The position numbers and the translations under genes were made by a program. Below, one piece after another: positions 23,415-32,994 of a stretch of 64,000 nucleotides of DNA (position 1 is its first letter; the number at the start of each line of letters is the position of its first letter). The DNA lies in contig CM059624.1 in NCBI GenBank assembly GCA_030435675.1, positions 5,728,769-5,792,768 of the forward strand, written 5' to 3'. The DNA comes from Steinernema hermaphroditum. Lineage: Eukaryota; Nematoda; Chromadorea; Rhabditida; Steinernematidae. The notes beneath the pieces are model-generated. The model searched no databases. It worked only from the letters and a program-made list of their open reading frames with translations, and had not been told where the DNA came from.

Positions 23415-24048
23415 TCAGAAGCGATGACGGGGATAACGCAGCGAACGAACTGGAGTCCGTTCGCGCACATGCAGTTGTTGGCGGTGTCCGCGGTAGCTGC
23501 TTCCTCTTGGAGGACCGCCGAATCCTTGTCGGTTGATGAGTCTGGCGCGGCTAGCATCAAAGGAGGCGAGTTCCAGGAAACGGGCTGGTGCGCGCGGCTC
23601 ACGATCAAGCGCTTCCTGAAATGTCACCTTCCAGTGTAAAACATGTGAGGGAATCATACCGTATGCACATGTCGCTCAATCCACTCCATGTACGCTGTGA
23701 TCCGAGCCTGTTTTTCCTCGCGTGTAGAGAGCGCACGGAATTTGGACTCGATCCAGATACTGCGCGCCTTACGCAGAAGGTATCTCGCGGCATGTTCTCA
23801 AGGCGCGCAATATTGATGGCGCAAATCATGGCCTTCAGATCGAAAAAGGGCCGGTGTTGCAGCAGCAGATGTCTTTGCGCGAAGGTCCTGACAACATCCA
23901 CGTGGTAGGTTTCTCCGGGGTTGTTCATCGGATCGGTGATGTTGAAAGAGAAAGGGACGTTGTCAGCAATCCAGACGAATTCATCCGGAGCAACCCGGTG
24001 GCGGTAATCAGCACGACGACCACCACGAGATGTTTGGAACGTGAGCGT
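23415..24048 (-). pseudogene. Unidentified coding segment with apparent frameshift
   Basis: I do not recognise this gene. On the minus strand a coding-like stretch runs from an acceptor near 24048 through RRADYRHRVAPDEFVWIADN and THE segment MNNPGETYHVDVVRTFAQRH to RLENMP. The frame then shifts by one base near 23786 into RSIWIESKFRALSTREEKQA and ITAYMEWIERHVHT. A 44-nt intron ending in TTTCAG (near 23610) leads to EALDREPRAPARFLELASFD and an Arg-rich end at a TGA at 23415. No upstream start exon was found. Both frames have clear protein-like composition, so a one-base deletion (assembly error or mutation) is more likely than two genes. It could be a partial host gene or a transposon relic. 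Confidence 0.35.
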
Positions 24049-24278
24049 TCTGGCGGGTTATACGTCTCCGTTCTAAAAGTTACAAAAATATCAAGAACAC
24101 AATCCATCCTCCACACGTTCAGGTTTATTCGAATTCGCGCTCGGAGATGTGTCTAGACCGTTCCGTCTAGACTGACAAACGAAAATGGTGACTAACGGGA
24201 AAAAACACTGACAAGCAGAAACGGTAAAATCTTCGTCGCATACCCAAAGACGTCTTCATTTCGGCGGGCAACAGAGAT

Positions 24279-24311
24279 CGAATGTTGCAACAGGCAGCGT
24301 TGCAACATTCG
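24279..24311. repeat. 13-bp perfect hairpin, 7-nt loop
   Basis: CGAATGTTGCAAC at 24279-24291 and its exact reverse complement at 24299-24311, spaced by AGGCAGC. No gene end lies close enough to call it a 3' processing signal. Confidence 0.7.
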
Positions 24312-24420
24312 TGATTTCTGGTTAACCAGGTACCCTCGGACGGTACACATTTCCTCGGAAAAAATGTAGCGCTCTGAAAACCAATCGAAATCGAAAATCG
24401 AAGGAAATCGAAAAGAAAGT

Positions 24421-24493
24421 GCTCAGCAGAATATGCTAAATGTGAGGGAGATCCCTAAGGCGGTCGGAGCCGGTACATTTAGCAAATGCTGAG
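24421..24493. ncRNA. Candidate pre-miRNA-like hairpin
   Basis: The arms 24421-24443 (GCTCAGCAGAATATGCTAAATGT) and 24475-24493 (ACATTTAGCAAATGCTGAG) pair over about 19 bases with a small bulge and a 31-nt loop. Size and shape fit a miRNA precursor, but no known miRNA seed was recognised and no expression evidence exists. Confidence 0.25.
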
Positions 24494-25392
24494 GACGCAA
24501 GAGGGCAGAAGGATGGCGCTCCATCAATGGTTCGACATTATGCGATTCACTTAATGTAAATGATTCGGAATAAAAGTTGAGTTAAGTGTTAATCCTGGAC
24601 CGTACCGAATTGGTGGTGGCCGGTTGCGTCACAAGAGAACACAGGCGCTGTTTGGAGCATAAAGCATAGGATACATAAACAAGAAAGATTTCTAACACTA
24701 TCCAAGAAGATGGTTATTCTTCGGCGTAAAAGCTTAAAAACCTTAAAAATTCAACCGGTTATCTCGAAACTGATGCTTGTGCTTTGGTATGAGTTCTGTT
24801 TTGACCTTGCGTCGATGACATCGACAAGCAGCGGTGACGGTCTTCCTGGCGTGACGTTGGAACTACGGCTCCCTGGTGTTCCGGCCTTCTGGGAGCCGGG
24901 GCGATCATTGCGCCACCAACGGTGGCCGAGAAAAAACCACCGAAAAACACAAACATAAGACCATTTTATTGAACATGGATTCATAGAACTAGCACTTTTT
25001 ACGATGCGTCGACGGTGACGTACAGCAACGCTGACTATTAAGTCAAGTGCGGCAAACTGAACCTTGCAATAGTTGTCTCTCATTGAGTTCAAAACGAACA
25101 ACCAGTGATAAATCACCAGCTTAGCCTCCTCTTTTTCGCACGTCCGATCATTAATAGGGCACTGTTTCGTCTGTGTACTTGAAAACGAGTGCGATTATTT
25201 CAGGTGAGCAGGGCGGCGATGCTCTGTGGAGTTACTTTTTGTGACGCGCACTCATCAACGGAGGATTTGGAAGCGCCAAGCGAGCGCTCCGGAGGCTGCA
25301 AACATCAATCGGATTACCCTTTCCGAACACTCGTTTGCTTTTAATGCACCGGCGCTCTTCCTTCTCCGATTTACCATTTATTCTCAAAGGCT
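24494..25392. other. Intergenic upstream of TSP1-repeat gene
   Basis: Holds minus-strand frames at 24751-25116 and 24759-24956 that lack supported splice partners. The plus-strand promoter of the gene starting at 25393 should lie here, but no TATA box is evident. Confidence 0.4.
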
Positions 25393-28300
25393 ATGCAGTG
25401 GATCTTTTATTTCACGGTGATCTCTTTGTTACTCGATGTGTTCCTTGCTGAGGATGTGGAGCACTGCAGCGAAGGCGTGTGGTCCGCGTGGCACGGGTGG
25501 ACTGCGTGCGTTTTCAACACGACTGGTCCCGGCGACAGTCACCAGTTCAGAGCTAGAAGCTGCCTTATTAAACCCGACTGTACGGTTCCAAAGAAACCAA
25601 CTTGCAGGTAATAGTGTTTGAGGAATTATTTGGTTCATCTTGTTCAGTGGAACCAAGATTGAAATGAGGGATTGCACGCCTAATGAGACGAATCCACCAG
25701 AAGAAGGTAGTCTTTGTGGTCCTTGTCATATGTGTAGAGCAAGTGATTGCTGCTAGAGTTATCGTCTTCCCCAACGTCGGATATACTTACAAGCACGACA
25801 CATCCACCTAACCCACCACCTTGCAATCTAGAAGGAGTCTGGAGTGAATGGAGAGAGTGGAGTGACTGCCCCGAAGCTCCGGAAGGTCCTGTTCCTGAAG
25901 GGAACTTCCGATTCAGAGAGAGGATTTGCGAGAAAATGCCCCTTGGATGTGAACTTGTAGTTGATGCGCCTACCTGCATGTAAATTTGAAGCGACTCTAA
26001 AGTTCTCACATGAGGTTCTTTAGAGGGAATCTATCTCAAGAAGAACCCTGTAGTCAGACTTCTATTACTGAACCAGTGGGGTCTATTACTGAAGACCCTA
26101 CAGGAACGAAGGAAGCAGTCAGTAAAGTCACTGAAGTTCTTGAGGGTGGCAGTACCACTCCGGAAACTGATGTTACAGGCCTTGCTGTTACTGAATCCCA
26201 GGAAGAATCTACTCCTGGCGATATCACTGAAGAACCGATCACTGACAGTCCGCAATCGTCGCCGGAGAACTCATTCAACGAAGATCAAAGCACACCGGTG
26301 TCGCTTACAAAGCCACCAACAGTCCTATGTGGTGAAGAAGGTCTTTGGAGCGAATGGGGAGACTGGAGTAATTGTCCAGAAGGGTCTGATGGTCCGGGTC
26401 CCGAGGGGAACTACCGTTTGAGAGAGAGAAAATGTCAATACATGCCTCCTGGTTGTGATGTTGTTGGAGACGAACCTAAGTGCTTGTATGTGCGTCCAAA
26501 TGAACCTAACTTTAAGAATACAGCTTAGGGGAGCGGATTCAGAACAAGATCCCTGCGGAAAACCTGCTACGACAACGGAGTCTCCACTTCAAACAACTAG
26601 CGAAGTACCTCCCGACACGGTAGATCCAGAAACAGAGGAACCACCGGAGACAACTGAGGAAGCTGAAACACCGTCAATTACCAATGGACCCGCAGAATCC
26701 GTCACGGAATCTTCAGTAACTGAGAACCCTCCTATAGAGGCATCTTCTTCCGGTGGCATTGTAGTGCCTTGTCTTCCAGAAGGGAAATGGAGCGAGTGGG
26801 GAGAATGGACTGGCTGTCCAGATGCACCTGAAGGACCTGGTCCAGAAGGAAACTACAAATTTCGGGAGCGGACTTGCAATCCGATGCCAGCGGGGTGCAT
26901 TTCAAGTGGAGGACATCCTGTGTGTGGGTAAGAACAGCACGTAGCTCATTCTAAAACTGTATCGCATGTTCAGAGGGAACAACACTCAATCTGAGCCCTG
27001 TTCTTTGCCAGGTTATCGCAAATTATATCGTACTTCCATTTTCATACTCCCGTTTAGAGGTACCCACCACCCGCGAATCTGACCCTCCAGAACTAGAAAT
27101 CACCACAATTTCCGATGTTCCGATTGTAACGGACGGTCCAACTACAGCAGTGACAACGCCTGCCTGTCTTCCCAATGGAGAGTGGAGTGAATGGAACGAG
27201 TGGACAGAATGCCCCGAAATGGCTGAAGGACCAGGGCCAGAGGGCAATTATCGCCTGCGAGAGAGGAAATGTCAAGCTTTGCCTCCTGGTTGCACTCTGA
27301 TGGAAGAACCGAAATGCGAGTAAGTGAATCTAGTGAAGGTCAGAGTTGTGTGGTCTAACACTACTGTTACAGAGGAGTGGACTCTCAGCAAGAGCCATGT
27401 GACGCAGCAACAGAGGAACCTACAACAACACAAACATTAACGACAACAACAATGGTAGAGGTGCCGGAAACTACTACGGCCACACCTACCGTACCCACTA
27501 CCACAGTAACAATTATTACTTGTCTCCACAAAGGAGAGTGGGGTGAATGGACAGAGTGGACAGAATGTCCCGAAACACCTGGACCAGGAGCAGAGGGAAA
27601 TCAGCGATTAAGAGAAAGGAAATGTCGCGGATTACCCCCAGGTTGTCTGGTGGTGGAAGAGCCTACTTGCGAGTAAGCAATCCCTCCTGAAGCCACTTTC
27701 AACATATTCTTCCAGAGGGCCCGACTCCGATCAAGAGCGATGTGTTTCCCTAACGTCGGAAGCTCCTTCTACCAGCACAACCACGAATTTGCCAACCACT
27801 ACGACAACCACTCTACCTCAAACTACGACAATTCCTGTAGTTCCCTGCGAGCCCCTAGGAGTATGGACGGCATGGGGAGGCTGGACTGACTGCCCTGAAG
27901 CACCTTCAGGTCCTGGCCCGGAGGGGAATTATAGGTTAAGAGAGCGACAATGTCAAAAGGTCCCTGAGAGGTGCATTTCCACTGAAGAACCACAGTGCGA
28001 GTAGGTGTCATCTCCACAAAAAACTACCATAATTGAACTAGGGGAAGTGACAATGAACAAGAACCTTGCGATACACCAACGACCACTACAAAAGCCGTAA
28101 CTACTACTGTGAGTCCCTCTGACTGCTACCATTCATTCACTTCGCTAGACGCCGTGCTGGAGCTGGCAGGCTTGGTCCGAGTGGTGGCCTTGCGACAAAA
28201 CCTGTGGAATGTGTGGAAAAACGCAGAGAGTGCGGATTTGTCAGGAGACGACTGAGTGCAAATGCCCAGAGTCAGAGTGGTGAAAGATTAACGTGCTTGA

Positions 28301-28443
28301 TAAGCTGTTTCAGAACGATGGCTTACGAAAAGAGGAATTGTGAATCCATTCCATGTATGCTCACCGATGGGCATGTAAACGCATGCTGTTCTGGATTTAC
28401 GCTTGCCGTTCAAGGCACAGGATTTGTATGTGTGCCAGCCTAG
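25393..28443 (+). CDS. Secreted seven-repeat TSP1-like protein, acidic Thr-rich linkers
   Basis: Twelve exons, 851 residues, all junctions in phase: 25393-25607, 25648-25706, 25757-25979, 26024-26485, 26529-26927, 26974-27011, 27058-27319, 27373-27672, 27716-28000, 28042-28096, 28149-28276, 28314-28443. Signal peptide MQWIFYFTVISLLLDVFLA; seven TSP1-like repeats of the form G-x-W-S-E-W-x-x-W-x-x-C-P...GPGPEGNY-R-x-R-E-R-x-C...C...C, separated by Thr/Glu/Pro-rich linkers likely to be O-glycosylated; then a canonical TSP1 domain (WSWQAWSEWWPCDKTCGMCG) and the Cys module CESIPC...CC...FVC. Most repeats occupy one exon bounded by phase 2 on both sides. It is the largest member of the cluster and is convergent with the gene at 29455-30508. 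Function unknown; extracellular location is well supported. Confidence 0.85.
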
Positions 28444-29454
28444 TCGTGGAAAGAGACACAAAGAAGACAATGGTCTGGGAAGGAAAAAAAATTCAATAAA
28501 CTGTTGTACATAACAGATAAAGGCATCCTGAAGAGTGATGTATGCAGTATTGCACCTGACTGCAAGTATTCTCCAGACAGTGCAGTTTTCAAGGCTATCC
28601 ACAGTTGAACCTGTTGAGAAGACGCCCCGGGCTTTCACCGCGAAGCCCCTGTACCGGAACCCTGGCCGTGCGAGCGAGTGCCATCCGCGCAGCGTTCCTA
28701 CTTTCGTTATTGCTTGTTGTTCAGTTGTGTGGTTCTTGTTGTATTAACCGGGTATCGTTCCCTTGTGGACGGTTATAAAGTGTTTTTCCTAAGTCGTGCC
28801 CCGCGCCCCACGCACAGGAATTGACACCGGAGTCTCGTCGAACAACCATCTCGTCGTTCCTCCCCCGGTTTCCCACATTACACAGTTTCCCACGTACGGC
28901 GGCGCCCATACAACATTGGTGTTCCGAGTACCCGCGTACAACAAACCTCATTGGGGGTCTTACGTTTGTGTCGGTAGCGCTTGCTCGGAAATGAATTAAG
29001 CGGCCTTTATTGGCACAGTGATCGTCCATACTCCATGAGGGCCAGAAAACCGTAGTTCGAACGTCATGCCAAAACGACCGCTTGACTCCACTGGATTCAA
29101 ACCTTCCTGCCATAACTGCCCGCAAACTAATGGAGCCACCGCGTTCGACTCTAATGACGTACCCTGAGCCAAAGCGAAAAGAAAACTGCGCAATGATACT
29201 CCGCCTTTTTGTGTTGATATGACGTCTTGTACGGTCGTTGATTCTGGGTAAAAAAATGGAGTGAATATTCGGGTGACATTCCGAATGGACGGTCAGCGCG
29301 CTATAAATCAATGTTTTTGTTTTCCAAGTTCAGTTTTTAAGTTTTCTAAACCAGTTTTTGACAAAACAGAATTTTTGCCGAGTCGTCTACGTCTACCCCT
29401 TTGTGCACCGAATACAAAAACTCTAACATTTACTCTTTTTTCTCATAACAATCT
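28444..29454. other. Intergenic between convergent TSP1-repeat genes
   Basis: Holds the 3' ends of two convergent genes. Open frames near 28.7-29.3 kb on the minus strand have no recognisable content. Confidence 0.5.
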
Positions 29455-30508
29455 TTATGGCGGCGGAACACAAATGAATTCGACTCCTTTGCTTTGGACG
29501 ACGTGATTCCGACAACACGTGCGTGTTGAGTTGTTGTCGCAGGCGATGGGATTGCAGAACTGTTTTTCCCACTGGAAGTACCTGAAAATCGGGTGAATGT
29601 CATGTATTCAAGTTGATTGGCCTACTCTCGGACAGCACAGTTCTGTCCATTCGGAAGGGTCCCGATTTTGTGTCGCGTCCTCTGGTGGATGCCACAGTTT
29701 CCACACGCCGCGCTACAGGTGTTCCAAATCGTCCATTCGGTCCACGGTGATGCAACGCACTGAACAAATAGATAGCTCAAAGATCGACTCTCTCACATTG
29801 GGATCGTAGAAAGGGGTTGTCGATGTGGGTGGTAGGTGGGGCGAAACTCTTGAAGAAGAAGCCTCACTCAACACTGTCGAATGGAGGAGATCATCGTCGC
29901 TTTCATACTCGATGTAACTTCCTTCTCTAGAAATATATTATTGCGGTGATAGTAAGGAGATAAGTTGTCCTACGTGCAGTTGAATCCGATGAGAGGGCGA
30001 CATCCCTCCGGAAGGCCTATGCAGCTTCTGATCCTTTTTTTAATATCGCCACCTTCAGTCGATATTTCCCAAGGACCCCACTCTGACCAGCTTCCTTCAT
30101 AGTCACAAGGTTCTACTGAATCTGAGCAGAGCAGTGAGTGATTCTAGAATTCCCACTTACACTCCAAAGTAGCTGAATACTGCTGATCTAACGCCACAAC
30201 GCCTTCTGGGAACTCGTCTATTTTCCCTCTACACGGCCTGTAGTCCATATCTTCACCTCTAGAATCCTTTGTAAACTTAAATCTATTGACTGAAGAACTC
30301 ACGGACAAGTGACAGGCGAATTTCCACACTTCTCGCGTTGATCTTCTCTAGGCAAGCACCCTCGCTCCCTAATTTGGGTCTCTCCCTCGACGCACTCAAC
30401 CCACGGCAACCACTCGGACCATTGTCCTATCGGGTCACAATCTTCTTCCATCGATTGGGCCGACGAAACTGCAGAATAGCAGAGAACGCAAAGAAGGAAT
30501 GGTTTCAT
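29455..30508 (-). CDS. Small secreted TSP1 protein with C-terminal Cys module
   Basis: Six exons, 278 residues, all in phase: 30303-30508, 30161-30258, 29974-30115, 29797-29926, 29626-29759, 29455-29581. Signal peptide MKPFLLCVLCYSAVSSA, two TSP1-like repeats (WSEWLPWVEC; WSEWGPWEIS, the latter without the usual Cys), a Ser/Thr-rich linker, a canonical TSP1 domain (WTIWNTCSAACGNCG) and the end module CNPIAC...CCRNH...FIC followed by VPPP. The first exon has the same 206-nt coding length and exit phase as the first exon of the paralogue at 19494. It is the shortest family member with the full architecture. Confidence 0.82.
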
Positions 30509-30832
30509 TAAAGTGCACAAGCGGACTGATCGCCTGAATCGAGTGTACAGAGAGGACAAAAGCCGATTGCTGGTGTGTTCGTTGGAGTCGACGCTAATCC
30601 GCCGTTGATGAATGCATTCTGCGCTTTTAATTGCTTCCGATCTGCAGGTCGTGCGGATCGCTGCGAGCTGGGGAATGTATAAAAAACAGAAGAAGTTTTT
30701 CTTTGATAAATTGGATAAAAGTGCCGCGCTGTAGGGTAGTATACGCTCTTTTGCGTTCATGATTGCATAAAGGAAGTGATTGGTAATAAAAAATAAGGCT
30801 TTTTTATTTTTTTATCCATTGTCAAGGTGTCA

Positions 30833-32506
30833 TCAGTGTGTATTGAAAATGTGTGGCTGGTCGAATGTGTGCTGACTTCTGTTTTCTCCCAGAGATGCAG
30901 GACACAGTCCAATCGTCTGGCAGATCCAGCCTGCATAAAGACGAACGTCAGTCGAACCTCCAGGGTGAGTGTTTTTGGCGTAATCTGCAACAGATATGCA
31001 TGCATCATTACACAATTTTACCCACTCAAATCTCTGTTCTCCAAAACGAGGTCACAGCGTTGACCGAAGGACGTAATCCCGAAGACATAGGCTCTTCCTT
31101 GTGGTGAATGCTGCATAAATCCGCCACCGCTGTCACCCTAAACAGATGCTCTTATCAATCAAATTCAACTCATGCGCTTACGCTACAAGTGCTTTCGAAT
31201 ATTTCGGAAGTACAGAGGACGTCTTCGGGATAGAACCTGGGGCATTGAGTCGCTTGAAGTTTGACGATTCGAAGTTGGAAGAGTAGCTCATAATTATTCT
31301 CTCTTAGGGCAAGAGCTGCAACCTCTGTCATTCTCAAAGATAGATCAAAGACAACCCACGATTCTCTCCTCGACCAAAGGCAAAATTGAGTCCACTAATC
31401 GTGTCGTTTAGTGTGGCGACACAAGCCGGTTTTGGCACCTCGTGTGGCATTACGTCTCGATCCAACTCAACGATAGCTATATCGCTTCCCCTGCACCCAT
31501 TCAATGGGTGCCGCGCATTGGCGATGACCCTCCTAACTCCGAGTTCAAATGCGCCAGAGGGGAAGCCACAGTAGGAGTAGCGACATGTAGAGCCCAGTAC
31601 AGCTCTCCAAGACTCTGCGCTGGAGAATGCGTAGCGGTCCAACTGATTGAAGCTGAAAAGAGCAAGAAAATCAACTGTTTTGTTTCGAATACAGTCGACG
31701 CCTAAAGTCACAAAATTCACTGATTACCCGGTAGCCCTGGGCATCAAGGTAAAAAGCGCTCAGCGCACACATGTTCCCTAAGTTATTCCCAGAATGAGCT
31801 TTCTATTTTCTCTAGAATGAGAGAAATGGGACAGAAAAAGTCTTGAAGGCTGGAATGTAGGATTTACATCCGAATACGGTAACGTCGCCTATGCTGAAGC
31901 GGCTCATTCCAACGGAGAGTTTTATTTTATATGAATGAGGAGTTATTGAGAAAGTAGATGACATGGCTCAGAGAGTCACATAAAGAAGAGTCTTGCTTAA
32001 AATTTATTCGCATCATCGACTGACAGTACCACTGGGACAGAGAAGCGCGCTTACAAAGAAGATGAATGAAAAAATAGGAAAGTTGCGCTTACTTGGTAAC
32101 TTTCGGTGCACTGCTGGGCCCCGCGAAGTTCTGAAGAGGACATGCATGACGACTGTACACGCAATGGGCGGCTGTCAGGACGTGCCTCGTGGTGATCAAC
32201 GTCCCTTCACATGCTACTTGTCCTAGGAATGCTGGCACTTACAAACATGTATGTGACTGCAAACCGTAATATAGCCTCACGGCATATGGAAGAAGGGGAG
32301 CGCTGTAGCCGCCAATGGCGAATTTAAAGTTTCCGCCTACAAGCGAAAACAATTAAAAATCAAGATCCTCTTCCCTCACTTGGAAGGCCATAGGATAAAT
32401 GTCCACACGACTTCTGAACTCGAACGTTCTCTTCGTGGGACAAGGATCCGTCTCCGGAGCGAACAACTCGGAAGAGCCCAACCAGAACCAGGAACAGTGT
32501 TCGCAT
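30833..32506 (-). CDS. Secreted chymotrypsin-family (S1) serine protease
   Basis: Trypsin-fold protease of 342 residues in seven exons, all in phase: 32380-32506, 32265-32336, 32093-32222, 31360-31652, 31182-31324, 31026-31137, 30833-30984. Signal peptide MRTLFLVLVGLFRVVRS; mature-type start FAIGGYSAPLLPYAVRL; His region VLTAAHC; Asp region GSDIAIVELDRD; Ser region STCSGDSGGGF; C-terminal helix region STDVRLYAGWICQTIGLCP. All three catalytic residues are present. The residue six before the catalytic Ser, which sets the S1 pocket, is Ser, so chymotrypsin-like rather than trypsin-like specificity is expected. The intron at 31325-31359 is only 35 nt. It lies 325 bp upstream of a same-strand TSP1-repeat gene. 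Substrate unknown. Confidence 0.87.
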
Positions 32507-32627
32507 CTCGGGAATGACTTTGAATTCGCGGCCTTTCTCTGCATGTGCCTTCTTTTGAATCACCCCTCAGTCACAACATTCCTTCGCTTTATTGACGTAA
32601 GTCAGTCAGAAAGATCAAAACGTCGCT

Positions 32628-32935
32628 CTATTGATTGTTCGTCAGTCCCGAAGAGGGCTTGAAGGCTCCGGCCGAGGGTCCTTCCGGTGCGCCTTGCTTG
32701 TTGCTGCCGATCACGTAGGAGTAGCTAGGCACGTAGTAGGGAGTGTTGTAGTAGGCCGGAGCGGCATAGAGGGCGCGGTAGCTGCTCCAGAGACGCGGAG
32801 CGTAGTAGAACTGCGCATCGGAAGGCTGGAAGCTGATGGCCATGAAAGCACAGACGAAGACGATGGAGGCGACGCTAAAAGGGGACACCGTAACCCGGAG
32901 ACCTCACTGGAGGAGTACCTCTTGAAGGAAGACAT
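32628..32935 (-). CDS. Short Tyr-rich secreted peptide
   Basis: Two exons (32919-32935 and 32628-32874; 45-nt intron) give 87 residues. Splicing creates the signal peptide MSSFKSVASIVFVCAFMAIS ending near PSDA. The mature part is rich in Tyr, Pro and Ala (QFYYAPRLWSSYRALYAAP), with a more polar tail ending GLTNNQ. There are no cysteines after the signal. A TATA box lies upstream (32986-32994). Tyr/Pro-rich secreted peptides of this type in nematodes are often cuticle or antimicrobial products, but nothing here decides between them. No family recognised. Confidence 0.7.
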
Positions 32936-32985
32936 TCTGGAGGAAGTTGTTGCAATGAATGATGATTTGGGTGCGAAAGTCGCAG

Positions 32986-32994
32986 CCTTATATA
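32986..32994 (-). promoter_or_regulatory. TATA box of the Tyr-rich peptide gene
   Basis: TATATAAGG on the minus strand, 51 bp upstream of the ATG at 32935. Confidence 0.6.

Noticed and set aside
24759..24956. Minus frame beginning MFVFFGGFFSATVGGAM, possible signal peptide
   Set aside because: No downstream exon continues it in phase, and the remainder is low-information. It could be a first exon of the unidentified segment at 23415-24048, but the phases do not match.
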